64,000 bases of DNA from Viscum album. Lineage: Eukaryota > Streptophyta > Magnoliopsida > Santalales > Viscaceae. This document shows positions 12,323-25,534 of the stretch, one piece after another (the stretch's first letter is position 1; each line of letters begins with the position of its first letter). A model generated the notes under the pieces. It made no database searches. It was not told the origin of the DNA and saw only the letters and a program-made list of their open reading frames with translations. The stretch is taken from contig OY728122.1 of the NCBI GenBank assembly GCA_963277665.1, positions 2,125,256,024 to 2,125,320,023 of the forward strand, written 5' to 3'. A program made the translations under genes and the position numbers.

Positions 12323-14977
12323 TATAACAACCTAGCTTTTCATTACTCCCTTTAACATTATTTATTACATAAAACGTCAATTGATACGACCTAAAATATT
12401 GATAGGTCAAGTGTCTTTGGGGATTAGGAACATTATATAACATCTTAGAACATAAAACACACAAAATCTTCATTGAAAACATCCTTTACCTGACCACTAT
12501 ATTCCCTCGTACTTATCATTTCATTAGATAACCGGAGGACATGCATAATAAAAGGGTGAGTTATAAAGCCTAGTAAAGGAATAGACATGGAATAACATGA
12601 GGAATACAATACATGTTAGAAAATAGGCATATCAATGGAGAACAATAGATTCATGATCATAAAGTCATGGTAAAGCATGATAATCATAACATGGAAATGT
12701 GGCAACAACACTTAACAGGGAAGTAGCATGAGCCATGACTCATTGCACATGGATCATGAGTAAAAACCTTCATTGCACATGAAGCATGAGTAAAACCTCA
12801 TTGAATATGAATTATCATTAGTCAGAACCCATTTCACAAGACGTATCATGATACTATACATTACCCAATTCATTGGAGCGCTATTAGGGAACACCCTTCT
12901 TAAGCATTTTATTTCTTGCATAAGCATGCCACATGGATCATATAACATTGAATCAATCAACTTGATAAGTTATTCCATGATTATGTAATGTGGAATAGAT
13001 ACATGAAATTAACATTCAATAGTTATACATGAATAAAGGTGAATTCCATTGATAGAGACATGTGTATTGTATTTTCACTACATAGTGATCTTGGGTTGGG
13101 AAAATACGGTGCAATTTCGGCAGCATAACGGCGTGACATAAAGATTAATGAAAATGGGTGATGAGAGAGAAAAAGGTGTCTCATCATATATACATGAAAT
13201 TGACATTAATGGTTTTATATAGTAACTTATCCCAATAAACATAATGGAATTAGATTAATAATACAAAAGAATTACATAGATGTAAAAGAGGAGAGAGAAA
13301 TCCATCATGGAATTTTGGCATGGTAACAGGTGTACATGGGAGGCTTTACTGAGAGAGAAAGGGGTATCCCATCATCCAAACAAAAATAGGACAGTATGGG
13401 GGAGGTGCAAAATCATACCCCAACATTTTTAATTGAAAACAAAAGGGCATAACAACTTAAAGAAAATTAGAAAAAATTGAGAAATGAAGAAATCCCTTAC
13501 TTGGAAGTGTGATAACAAATTCTTGGGAGTGTCTTGAGAGTGGATTCGTGGGAAATTAGGGAAGCTTGGGAGTATTTTAGATAGAGGAGGGTAGGGGTTG
13601 GACGATCTCAAAAGGCTTTGAGTGAAGAGGATGTGGGAGCCTGGGTGGGATTTTGTAGGAAAGTAGAGGGAATTCTTTATTATTTTGGTTTAGGATACCT
13701 CCCATTAAACTACTCAATACCAATAACAAGCCCATAGTTTTTGCCCATTTTTTTCTTGAAGTGGAGTGGAAAAAAATATTTTATAAGGAAAATGTCCGAA
13801 CTTCTTAAAATAATAGTGTTTCTTATGTGGAGGTGATTAACACTCTCAAGGAAAATAGTTTAAAAAGGAAAAATGTTTTATAAGTCTTGGAGGGTCCACA
13901 AAAGCTTTATAAAATAAATCAAACAAATAAAAAATAACATTATTTTAATTGTAAAAAATATAATGGGCGAACACAATGTTTTTAGTATTTTATTACTTCG
14001 CTATTGGGTCATTATGATGTCATAAAACACATTATATATTTACATGGTATTTAATTTTTACCCAAAAATTCGACTATCTCAGAAAATTTTGAAAAATTCC
14101 CAATAGGATAATATTTTCTTCCAAGTTCCAAAAATAATATTCATTTTAACTAAATAACGTTATAAATATGTGAATTATTACTTTTAAAATAAAAAACGAC
14201 ATTTACCGAAAATTCATGGGTTTTGAGAAAAACAGTTTTAAAACCATAATAAAAATTACAGTTGCATTCATAAAATTATATGATCATTTATATTTAATAA
14301 AAATTAATTTACTAATAATATTTTATTAAATTGTTATTTAATTATAAAATCCCTTGATTAATGAAAATATATTTCTTTGTTGAATATTAACTAAAAATAC
14401 TATTTGTGCTTTAAAAACTATTTACAAAGTAACAATAATAAAATGAATGAACATTATTTATACAAAAATAATGTACATTTTTATATTTCTAGGGTATTGT
14501 TACATAAACCCTTATAACACCCACATGAGTCCAAATTTTAAGGTGTACAATGGTGACTGACTCTTGGGGTGGCTCAGATAACATCGCTCGAGTGTTAATC
14601 TATATTATCTTCCACTTCTCCCGTAGTCAGTTACGCTTAAGCTTAACGTATTCATGCTCGGCTTGGGATTAGTCAAGAGCAAAGCCCAATGACGCCACCT
14701 CATTTAAGAGCTCTGAAAAATGGGCATCGTACCGAACATGTCTACTGGATGAGGCCATTACTTCCAATGTCAATGTAAATTGGATGTGTTAAATCCCTAT
14801 ATTTACTCTAATCATGTGATCACTGTTCAATGGCAATATTAGCAACGGTCAAAATTCATAAAGGTATTTTAAAATCTAGAAACATAAAACCATTTATGTT
14901 CAAATTTAATATAACCATAATAAGACATTTAATTATATCAACAAAAATTTTCAATAATTAAATTTTGGGCCGTTACA
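12323..14977 (-). repeat. RE-A 5' LTR (right copy)
   Basis: This is the partner of 7,730-10,377. It begins TATAACAACC and ends GGGCCGTTACA on the plus strand, so the canonical end is kept at 14,977 but not at 12,323. The element promoter should lie within it, but I could not place a convincing TATA box. The small minus-strand frames in it are shared with the left LTR at low identity and look non-coding. Confidence 0.85.
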
Positions 14978-17900
14978 CAGGATACCTCCATACACTTTAT
15001 ATATTTGGTACCTTCTTCCCATGAGTATGGAGCACATTTTCCTATTTTGGACATAGGTATGGTTTTACTAGGATCATAAAAGTTTCCAATTACCTTTTTT
15101 TTGAATAGGTTCTCTATTATAGAGTTGATTCACCATCTATTTAAATACATTTTCTTTAGAAATGTTTGAGTCCTCTCTAGGGGTTAATACCCACACAACA
15201 GACATGTTTATCTTCGAGAGGTTCAGTCCCACAATACATTTTAGATATCAGAAATTGAAGGTATGGATGTTAGGTTTTTTTTTTCGTATTATGGTTCTTA
15301 TGAAATTATAACATTCATTTTTCATTTGAGATAAAACTTTTAGATGGGTTGTGAACATGGGACTTCTTTATGAAATTGGTTTTCATAATCCACAATGTAT
15401 ATCCGAGGTTTCTCTACGTCCACATATTTTGTTGGTTTTGAATGGAATTATTGATTTTTTTCCTTCCCCATTTGTTTTTTGGATATCTAATAAGAATTTA
15501 TAATCTCACCACTACATGATAATTCTCTCCCACACATGTTCTATTTTTTCAAATAATTTAAGGTCAATGAAAACCATGAATGGATTTAAAGCTAGTTCTT
15601 AGTAGTTACTGATGTTTTAAAGTTCTATCCATGATCCTAAAATGTTACATTATACAAATGAATTTTTTTTATTACATTTATTCCAATAAATTTCATTAAT
15701 GGTTGGTTATAGTTTGTGGAAAATTTAATTCTTGGATTCAAATAATGGAAGAGTTTTAGAATTATTTTAAAAATTATTGTAATGTATTAGGAGAAATGGT
15801 TCTGTCAGGAAAAATCAAGAGTCTAAATGTATTAGTGGTTGAATTATATAGTATTAAAGGGCCATTATATAGAAAACAATTTCACCAAAATAAAGGATTT
15901 TTTCGATGGGATAGACCCTTTTCCTATGGATTATGATGCAGTGACCCATATGGAACACACCATAAATAGGACCGATAAAGATGGAGCATTGTGAGACCCT
16001 CATGGTCACACCTCAAATTCTTTATATATATATTTTTTATAGACCCAACTTTCTAATTTTTTGCCTATTTTGAACCACCCCATGGTACCTCTTATTTATT
16101 AATACATGTGTGAGGGGAAAGACACTCATTTTCTATAAATTCACCCCCATTTCATCAATTAGAGTCAGATTATTATGATGATTTTTATCACAAAGTTTCA
16201 TGGAAGGAACATATACAATATCCCCTTTGTTATTAGCCCTAATTATTTCTAATTGTTTGTTAAAATAATTAGGGATTTGGTGATAATAATCCTCTATTTA
16301 TTTATTTAAACATCAAACTTTTTGGTGGTTTGGAACGTGTCATATAAAGGTGGTCGTAGTTTGAGATGTTCATGATATTGTTCATCATTTTTTGTAGGTA
16401 TGTTCACATGATATGATTAGATTTTTGGGGGAATATTAGATTTTTTATTCATTGGATTAGGATTTTTAGTTGGGGAAATTGTTTTTATTTGGTCCAGGTT
16501 TATTTTGAGAGTTAATTATACACTATTTTCTATGGATTGATGCCATTATGCTAGATGGTGAATTTGGATTTGATTATTCAATGATGGGGTTTTAATTTTA
16601 GATGTTTAGTTTATTTATTTTATTGAATTTATGGTAATGTTATTTAATTTTAGGCCAATGGAGGTTTTATATTAGTTGGGATCTATATATAGGTCATCAT
16701 TTGAAGAAGGTTTCTCCATGAAAACCTCTTTAAATTTAATTCCCTGACTGATTTTATATTTATAACAAATTCATTAAACATTATAAATAATGATAGTATA
16801 ATGTAAACACATTAGTGTTCTTTGAATTACCATAAGAGAACATTACAAATGAAATTGGTAATGAAAAGGGATGTTTTTTCCATTAATGATTTTAAAGGGA
16901 ATAAAACAATTTTTTTCTTCAGAAAATTGATTTATGAACAAATGATGTGATTTTATTGTTTAATGTTTTATTGTATATAATGTTTATATTTTTGTATCAA
17001 CATTATTGTCACAATTAAATGTGGTGGAGTGATTTTTATCACAGATTAAATATATTCAAATGGGATTTAGAGATGTTTCCTATGTTTTGATCATTCCATA
17101 CATAAATGGTTTATTTTTTCTTGAACCTAGTGTTAAATAATTAATTCTGGTTAGGAAAATCATTTAAAATTATTTCATTATTTAGTAATATAGAGTTAAT
17201 TCATAACTTGATTTTCCAAAATTAGTTTTTTAAGGCAAGGTTGTAATTATTCAAATGGGTTTCCAGGATGTAAAATATTCCTTGAAGTGATCACCTCTAA
17301 CTTTTCTATGTTAAATTTATTTTGTTATCAATATTATGTTATTTTAAGGAATTATGATAGATAGGGTTTTTTCATATATATTATTATTGATGAGAAATGG
17401 TTCACTTTTATGAAGGCTATTTATAGGTGAGGGTGTGTTATTGTTCTTCGTTTCTATGTGTCATATACATATATGTTTACATATGGGGATTTATATATTT
17501 AATTTCCTGATTTATATTTCATAAATTTATGTTGTTGATAATGGGAACATAGTATTATTATATTATCAAGAGTAGAAAAAGTACATGTATGTGTGTAATT
17601 TCTTATCATTCCTCAAGATACAATATAACACTATGTAAAATCATCAAAGACATGGATGATATGGTTTTTGTGTCTTCAGAAGAATTTCACCACAAGGTTA
17701 GGCTGTGATATACATTACTTATTGGCATGTGACATAGTTATGGTTCCATCAGAGGTGTGTCACCACACAGATTGGCCAAGACATTCTATATTTAGCCAAA
17801 TGTTTATTAAAAAAGATTTGTATTGTTTTATCCTAGAATAGAATAATGAACATATATTTTTGTTATAGTAGTTCCCCATAGATACTGCCAATATATTTTT

Positions 17901-19588
17901 CATTTTCCCTTGGATGAGTGATGTTACTTATTTTTTCATTTCGTTAACTTTCTGTTTTTTGGATTTTGTCAAATTTTTTTACTTATTTATTAATGTAGTA
18001 ATTTTTTCACCTATATGATTATTACTTTCTAGTTATTTTATGGGTGTTATATGTGTATATATTATATTTACGTATTTTAATTATTAAAAATTATACATTT
18101 ATCTTTATAAATAATTCTCAGTGGAGAATAAAAACGAGTAAAATGTGGGTCATTTTCCTTTTCTTCCAAAAAGGGTGTTGATTCAATGGATTTGTTTTGA
18201 AATAATTTATTTTTCAATGAATTATTATCAGTTAATAAACTTTTCTATAGAATAATTATCTTAAAATTTACGACTTCTTTACCTTAAGGAAAATAGGCAA
18301 AAGAAATTGTATTATGTGACATATTTTAATCAAAATTAATAACATACCTTTTTATTTTATTTTTGAATGAGTATAAAAAATATTTAATTTTAATGGTTAA
18401 TCATTATGTTTTTATAGGAAACCAAATGGTATTTTTTGTCATTATTATATATATATATATATATATGTTTGTGAGTGCGTGTGTGTGTGTTCATTTTAGG
18501 TGTAAAAGTTGGAATTTGAGTTACAGTTTGAGTACTCTAGTGGTTTTTTAATGAAATGGATTATTTTTCTTAACACATAGAAATTTTTTGCATTGGACAA
18601 AGTTTTATATTGACAATATATTCTTATTATATATTGTTCCAATTCATCATTATTATACCAGTATTAATGGTTTATTTTTGATTCTATATTAAATTGGATC
18701 TTTGTTATATTGAGATACCATGGTTTTTCTTATTGGTTTTTTATCATATTTTATGATTTATTTCTATGACATGTTCATATTTATTTATTAACGAGACTAT
18801 TTTGTTTTTATTTCAATTCATCTTAATAATAAAATATTTTTTCATTTCTAGTGGTGTAAAATACATTATGTGCTAGTTTATCACAATAATTATTCCCACT
18901 AGTTTATTTATAAAGAAAAAACTCATTTATAACTTATTTTGATCAAAAAATCCTTTCAATCCAATTCAAGCACCATCTTAATTTAACATATCGATGTAGC
19001 TAATGTTGGATCATGATAATAGGTATATCCAAAATTGATATATTTATACGTTAAATTAGCTCTACTTTTTCATTTTCTTATATGTTATTGTTCAGGTATA
19101 TTTGGAGCCCAATATAGAAGTATTTTTTTTTAAAAAAATATATGTTTTTCATATTTTATTGGTGGTTGATGATTATATTTTGTATTACTGATATATAGTT
19201 GTAATTTAGCTATGGAATCCCATGTGTGATACATCTTTTTAGTGATAATTAAAAATCCAATACAATTTGAGATGTGATTGAGGTGGCATGAATGACAAGA
19301 CCATTGGTTTGGGAAAGGCCTCGATATGTTAGTTTATTTATATCTCAAAAACACAAAAAAAATCAACATAAAAGAAAATTAAATTAATTAGAATTCATTT
19401 CATTTAACTCTTTTATTCATCTATGATAATTTAAAAGAGTTTATACACATTTAAACTAAAACTTAAATCAAAAACCATATAAGAAAAATAAAATATATGG
19501 GAATTACAAATATAATACAATAAAAAATTCTTTATTTTTGACATCAATGGAACCTCTATAACTCCACCTACTTTGAGATTCATTCACG
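14978..19588. other. Unassigned AT-rich DNA between RE-A and RE-C
   Basis: No domain, terminal repeat or paired copy was recognised. A phrase near 16,003 (TGGTCACACCTCAAATTC) resembles the edge of a gypsy LTR but no partner was found. A 61-codon plus-strand frame at 17,656-17,841 has no recognisable motif. The stretch probably contains old transposon debris, but this is inference. Confidence 0.4.
18446..18490. repeat. (AT)n-(GT)n microsatellite
   Basis: About ten AT units are followed, after a short interruption, by a run of GT units (GCGTGTGTGTGTGT). It is a compound simple repeat with no sign of function. Confidence 0.9.
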
Positions 19589-21972
19589 TGTCTCAAACCA
19601 AAACATCCTTCCATAATCTTGGGGGAGATGATAACATAGAGTAAGCTTATTTGTAAACATATATAGACTTATCATTTTAAATATAAAATAGAAAATCAAA
19701 TTTCCAATTCATCAAAAAATAAAACCTAAAATATACATATACATATAAACCATATATAAAACATACCTGAGACAAAAATATAGATAAAACTACACACAAT
19801 CAAGTACAGTGGATCAATACATATAAATATCATATGAATGTGGTAAAACATGACACTAGAGGTATCCTCCTCAGTATTTTTACTCTTGCGAAAATCTCAA
19901 GCTATATCTTTCATCGCAACCATGAAGAACTACTATATGCTATTATAAATTCCCAAGTTTCATGAGGAATAAAATTATAACAAGTCACAATAGATCTGCT
20001 TCTACAAAGGCCATCACTGAGTCCTAGAATTTTCATAATAGACCCAAATTTTTTTGGCATAAATCCCATATAGGGGTTATTATAAACTTACATAATAGGT
20101 ATCCCTAAAAAAAGAAATAAAAAAAGATCAGTTCAAAAATCATTTTAAGAGTGGATAACCAAGGGAAAGGCATGAAAAGAGAATCATGATATAATCTAAA
20201 ACAAGAATTATAAGAACGATAGTTCATTACCAATAATATTATACTAAACAAAAAAAGGTATAAACATCACACGAAACTAGTGATACATAAATTATTAAAT
20301 CCCATAAAGACATTAGTAGATAGACCCATTGTATGCTCTATCATAAATGTAACCATGAGTTCTTAAGGATGAAGAAAAATTAAGGAATCAAATATTCTCA
20401 AACTTTACAACATATACACCTCCACTAGAATATTTAGAAGTTATTTTTCTCATCACTGATGTATTCTCATTAGTTGAGGGAGTAATACACACTCTGTCCC
20501 ATCAATATAATTTCACTAATTAGGTATCTAAACGAAAAATAATAAAAAACCTATATAACCTCATAGAGACTATGGTGGAAGATGGATTTCACTAGGTAAG
20601 CATGGTTTTGTGTTTTTTGGGGGGGATTAGATAGTTACGGGTTACCTAGATGCCTCTTCATGTCATGTCAGGACCTCTAGTTAAGAAATGGTAGCCTCAT
20701 TGCTACATCTTTTCATTTCCCCCAAGAAGTTGGACACCAATTTTTCAGACCTACACTATCCCTCTTCCCATTTATAAATTTCCTCTCCACCACTATACCT
20801 ATCCTTTTCACTAGCCACAACAATAGCTCTTTCAAGGTCTCTCTTGAGCCATCATCTATTTCCTGAAATACTACCGACTGAACCCTACCATCTCCTACTA
20901 CAAAGAGACAACACACCGCCCCTTATTTCCACCCTCCACTACAAGGGTGGGTGGGCCACTGTATTTACAGGATAGTGAATAAAATAGGGGGAGGAAAATG
21001 GGACATTGAAAAGAGAGAGGGTATAAAGTGAGGAGTGAAGAGAGAAAAGAAAATTCTAGATCTTCATTCTTTTTTCATTCCACCAATGAATTCTTTTAGT
21101 CTAAGAATGAAATCAAGGAATATATATCACTACCCTAGAACAAAGTGTTATAAAAATTTATCTTTTGTGAGTGAGGGATTTAATGTTACATCATGGGAGA
21201 GATTATATAGAAGAATAATCACCATGAATAATTCCTAAAGTATAGGTTTCAAATTCATCAATTATAATTCAAAAAATAATAGGTATGAGGAACGATAAAC
21301 AACAAATACCTATACTGATAATGGATATCTCATTCAAAAAGGATCTGTTCACATTACTTTTCATCGATGATACCTATAATGTGCTTTGTTCTTAATTGTT
21401 ATGTTCTAAAACTATTCCAAATTATCTTTCATTGACACTCTCAAATCATATGATCTATGATGTTAATAATATGATTTAGACATAAAGATGTTTTTATAGG
21501 AATAATGACTTTTTTATAATATTTAACCACCAATAATTAATTAATTATATAATATATGATTTTTTATTTTAAAATTCTAATTAATCTCTAAGGGAAAATG
21601 ACAATTCACTAGTTCATATATAATTTATACAATATATTGGGTATAAATCCCATTCTAGTGAAAAAAATAGTCTTCATTTTTTCAATATGAGTCTTCATTT
21701 TAATGAAATAAAATAAATTGAAAAAAATACATGCACATGGTATAAAATAATATATTATAAAAAATATAAAATTATCAAAGCCATGATGTTCCCAAAATTT
21801 CACATCATCTTAGATATAGGGCATACCCCACACCCCAGAATTGATGAAACCATCAGAACCTTTTTTGGAGGTTTTGTTCTATGATAAATTTACCGTTTTA
21901 CCCATAAAAAGGTCCTTCTACATTGACATTAGAATTCAATCTATGTAACCTCCTTGAATATTTTGAGTAACT
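19589..21972 (-). repeat. RE-C 3' LTR (left, uninterrupted copy)
   Basis: It begins TGTCTCAAACC and ends near GAGTAACTCT. It is the uninterrupted relative of the split right LTR and so shows the unoccupied site of the RE-B insertion at 19,750/19,751 (ACATATAAAC then CATATATAAAAC). A C-rich stretch at about 20,710-20,945 may be the leader part of the LTR. The minus-strand frame at 20,713-20,916 falls there and has no recognisable domain. Confidence 0.6.
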
Positions 21973-21988
21973 CTATCCTCTCCACCAT
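21973..21988 (-). other. RE-C polypurine tract
   Basis: The element strand reads about AATGGTGGAGAGGATAGA against the LTR edge, similar to the tracts of RE-A and RE-D. The edge is uncertain by a few bases. Confidence 0.5.
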
Positions 21989-24900
21989 TAAATCTATTCT
22001 TCATTGAAACCAATACAACTAGTGATGCTAAACAATGAAGCCCCATAAATGACCTCATGCTGAAAATATCTCGCCTTCATTCACACATAGTGTATATTCA
22101 GAGTTCCTTATTTTAAGGAATATCATTATTCCATCATCTAATAAGGGTAATAAACTTTCACCATCGATGTCATTTTCTTCAGTTAGTCATAAAGAAAACC
22201 ATTAACAAGACACACATATATTGTATGAGAGTCTTTCCAAAACACTAAATCAATGATATTTACTCATTGGATTGGCTTTCTTCTATATGGTATGAAATGA
22301 TTCGTGAAAGCTATAACATTTTTCTCGGAATGAATCCCTTCATTTGATACCCATGGAGAGAGTGCGTTGATCCCCACATGTATAGAGTATTATAGATTTA
22401 TTTTTTAATAAAAAAACAATCCATGCCATAGTCCAATAATCGGTAGACATGTAGATATTTTACATTCAATATAAGAGCTTCTGGGTTTCATGGTCTTTTG
22501 AATCTGCATTGACTCATCTACCATATCTAATTAGTTTTGAAATAACACCAATTTCTCTAACTCATGGTTAGAGAGAAACATGGTCATTCCTCTTTTACCC
22601 TTGTATATAAATTCATGGAAAATTTCACTATGTATCTTAATATCCAAAAACATTTCACCCACTTTAGAAGAAAACCTAGTTATTCTATCATCTCTCATTG
22701 AAAAAAGATAATGATGAGAACATCAAGAACCAAATCAACCGCACAAAATTTTTCAATAACACACCACTACCAATCATCTGGACCAATATACTATAATATG
22801 AAGCAAATTATCCAGATGCTTCAAATTACTATGATATTTCAGATTCATACAGTAAGATAACAGTAGTACATGTGATTAAAATTCAAAACCTTCTAGAAAA
22901 CTTATTCCATCTCCACAAAAAAGGTTTCTAGGTGATGGATACACCCAGAAAAAACCACTAGATGTAAAAAAATGAGGGTGAAAATCAATAGAGATGTCTT
23001 TCCTCAATATATATATATATCTATATATTTTGTAATAACACAAATATATTACCACTATCCTCCATGGAATGTTGTAGATATGCGCCCCACCCTCTGGAAA
23101 ACCATTATAGAGAATCTTTGGTCCCCAAGGAGAAAATTTTTAAAAGTACTGTCATGCCCCTCCTTCACACAAGGTTATTGTTCATGGATACCATCATCTA
23201 CCAATGGATAAAAATACATCTCTAACTCTCCATTCATGGGAAAAAATCCCCAAAACTATTTTCTCAAGTACCTCTCTAATCATCTGGGCCCAAAATCCTC
23301 TATTAGATGTTTCAAAACACCATGCTCCCACTACACCACAAGTATCACTTCAACTACCACATCCTCAACATTATTAATTCAAATTATACACTATATATAC
23401 TGAAATAAAACCATGTGATGTTACTATACAACTAACGCACCAATTGTAATTCTAGGGACTATCCTTCAATTCCTAGCATGATCCTATATGAATCAATGTG
23501 GATAATGAATAAAATTTTAACTACACTAATCAATGCATGAATGCTATAATCTAACTAAAATATTTTTGGTAAATTTATCTCCATTCATTCGGTAATAATT
23601 GTTACAAATTAAATTTAATTCCAAAATTCCTCTACACCTAGAGAGGGTGAATTATTACAAAACAAATTTGTGACCAATTTTTATCAAGGAATATTCAAAC
23701 AGTTATGATCTATTAAAAATATATATTTAAAATTTTAATAAACGACGTCCCACTTCATCCCTACCTGAATATATTGATATCACTTCACATGAATGGGTTA
23801 ATTAAATAAGGTACACATCAGTGGAAACTCTATAATGGAAAATTGAAAATCGTATTGTTACACTATAATCTAAAACTATTGCTAACATGAAATAGTGATA
23901 ATAAATATTTCCTATCCTATCTGGTATGATTTTCCTTGATAAGTGGGTAAGAAACATTCTCAGAATATTATATATTGAAATTCTATAAAAACGAACCATC
24001 TCATGAATCTTCACACATTGGTGATGGTCATTACTCTATAGAAAATATAATCTATCCAAAGGTATTGATTGTAGAAAGATAACTGAATCTTCATCAATCT
24101 CTATATAACCCTTCTCCACCCACTTCCTAACTGATGATTCCCCTTCTTGTCTAAGTATTTTTAATAATAAAACCTTTAACATTAATGAAATATTTAATGT
24201 TAACATCCATCAAAAACAATTATCTCTACATCATTCGGTAAAATCATAACCAACACAAAATTCCAGGTTGAATCTATTTTATGAATTTCCAATTTTATAA
24301 TTCTCACTAGGGTAACTCCAACAAAGGTTGTGTTACATAGAAAAAAAATGAAAGCATGAAAAATATTCCCATATATTCTTCAACCAAACTACTGATCTCT
24401 AAAAATTGTATCATGATTCATTTATAGGGAATACCTTATGAGGTATACAGATGTCAATGAATACAGAAACATAGCCAATTTTCCTATGGAGTGTCTATAA
24501 TGCTCTAATAAATTCTCACCCCAAACAGTGTCATAAATTCAATCCATAGAAAATCTCTCCCATCATGTGTTAGAGATAAATTACATTTTATGTTGGAATT
24601 ATATTCCTTTTTTAATTATCAAAAAAATAATTATCATTGTTTTTTGGATATTCCAATGTAATAACAATTGTGAGTATTCATATTTATCTGATGTTCTTCC
24701 ACTCAGGGACTATGATTTCCTCATAAACACTCACAACCTCATTCATTGAATCTTTAGGCAATGTAATCAGTCTAATTTTAGTTTCAACCAACCTTTATAG
24801 AACATCTATACACTCTACATGAAATATATACCATGATAGAAAAGAGATGAGAATCTACCTTGAGGCATGGGATATGAATATCACTCAAATAGTATATAAA

Positions 24901-25346
24901 AACAATGATAGATTTTTAAAGAAAAAGATATGAGAATCCCAACATGAGGCATGGAATCATAATAACCCCAACTCTGCACATAGGAATAATATCATGGGGT
25001 TACATTATCTATTTGATAGGATGAATCCACAATGATTAGATAATATCTATATAAGATAACAAGAAGAACATTGAAAATCATAACTACTTACTATATGATT
25101 AGTTCATTATCTTACATATATCATAGAGTCCTCATGAAATGATTCATCTTTATTACCTCTATAATAGAATACATGGTGTACCTACTATCCTTATGCCTTC
25201 TAAAGAAGCATTTACCCTACTTTTTTCAAATGATTCCTCACATGAATTCTTAATCTAAACTCCAAACCCAGGAACAAACCTTCTCTAATTGAAACATTTC
25301 ATTCCCTAACACATTGAGGCCCTACCAGATCATATGATAGTATGAG
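21989..25346 (-). other. RE-C internal region, no recognisable pol
   Basis: About 3.4 kb separate the two LTRs, less than the ~4.9 kb of RE-D. On the minus strand a short phrase beside the polypurine tract (RFNGGED) resembles the polyprotein end of related elements. A longer minus-strand stretch without stops lies near 22,540-22,660 but has no motif I know. No reverse transcriptase, integrase or gag landmarks were found. The element may be a non-autonomous derivative, or its coding part may be too decayed to read. Confidence 0.4.
25331..25343 (-). other. RE-C primer binding site, weak candidate
   Basis: The plus strand reads ATATGATAGTA just left of the right LTR, agreeing at 7 of 11 positions with CTCTGATACCA, the complement of an initiator tRNA-Met site. 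The position is right but the match is poor. Confidence 0.25.
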
Positions 25347-25534
25347 TGTGCAACCCCAAGCCCATAGTTAATATGATAGGGGTTGGTGACCAACATTGGG
25401 TAGACATATCATCCATTATGGAAGGAATTGATCAAAAACAATATTCAACTAACACATATCTAGAATGAAAAAAACTATAAATAGTGATTTCAGTATATAT
25501 ATATATATATGTGTGTGTGTGTGATTAAATAAAC
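25347..25534 (-). repeat. RE-C 5' LTR, first fragment (left of RE-B)
   Basis: This 188-bp piece starts TGTGCAACCCCAAGCCC and resembles the first ~162 bp of the left RE-C LTR. It stops exactly where RE-B begins. The rest of this LTR resumes at 41,971. Confidence 0.6.
25494..25524. repeat. (TA)n-(GT)n microsatellite at the RE-B insertion site
   Basis: A TA run is followed directly by a GT run, ten bases before the RE-B end. The left RE-C LTR has a shorter ATATACATATACATA at the matching place, so the array grew within this LTR copy. Confidence 0.85.

Larger units (their letters stand above)
7730..14977 (-). mobile_element. RE-A: internally deleted Ty3/gypsy chromovirus-type LTR element
   Basis: Two direct repeats of 2,648 bp (7,730-10,377) and 2,655 bp (12,323-14,977) flank a 1.95 kb core. 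On the minus strand the core carries, in order, a primer binding site, a gag remnant, a zinc-knuckle remnant, the start of a protease, a chromodomain tail and a polypurine tract. That order and the chromodomain place it with Del/Tekay-like chromoviruses. About 3.2 kb of pol (RT, RNase H, integrase) present in RE-D is absent here. The flanking 5-mers catga (7,725-7,729) and cagga (14,978-14,982) differ at one base and are the likely target duplication. LTR divergence in sampled stretches is around 15% by eye, so the insertion is old. Confidence 0.85.

Noticed and set aside
8148..12960. Related minus-strand frames in both RE-A LTRs (8,148-8,372 and 12,754-12,960) as a conserved small protein
   Set aside because: They occur because the LTRs are copies of each other. 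The frames differ in length and carry frameshifts between copies, and no selection is visible.
14978..19588. A host gene with long introns
   Set aside because: No exon-like blocks, splice-bounded frames or domain motifs could be supported. Absence cannot be proven without transcripts.
20932..20945. CACTACAAGGGTGGG as a CACTA transposon end
   Set aside because: It lies inside the RE-C left LTR, and likeness to the other LTR copy continues on both sides. No subterminal repeats follow.
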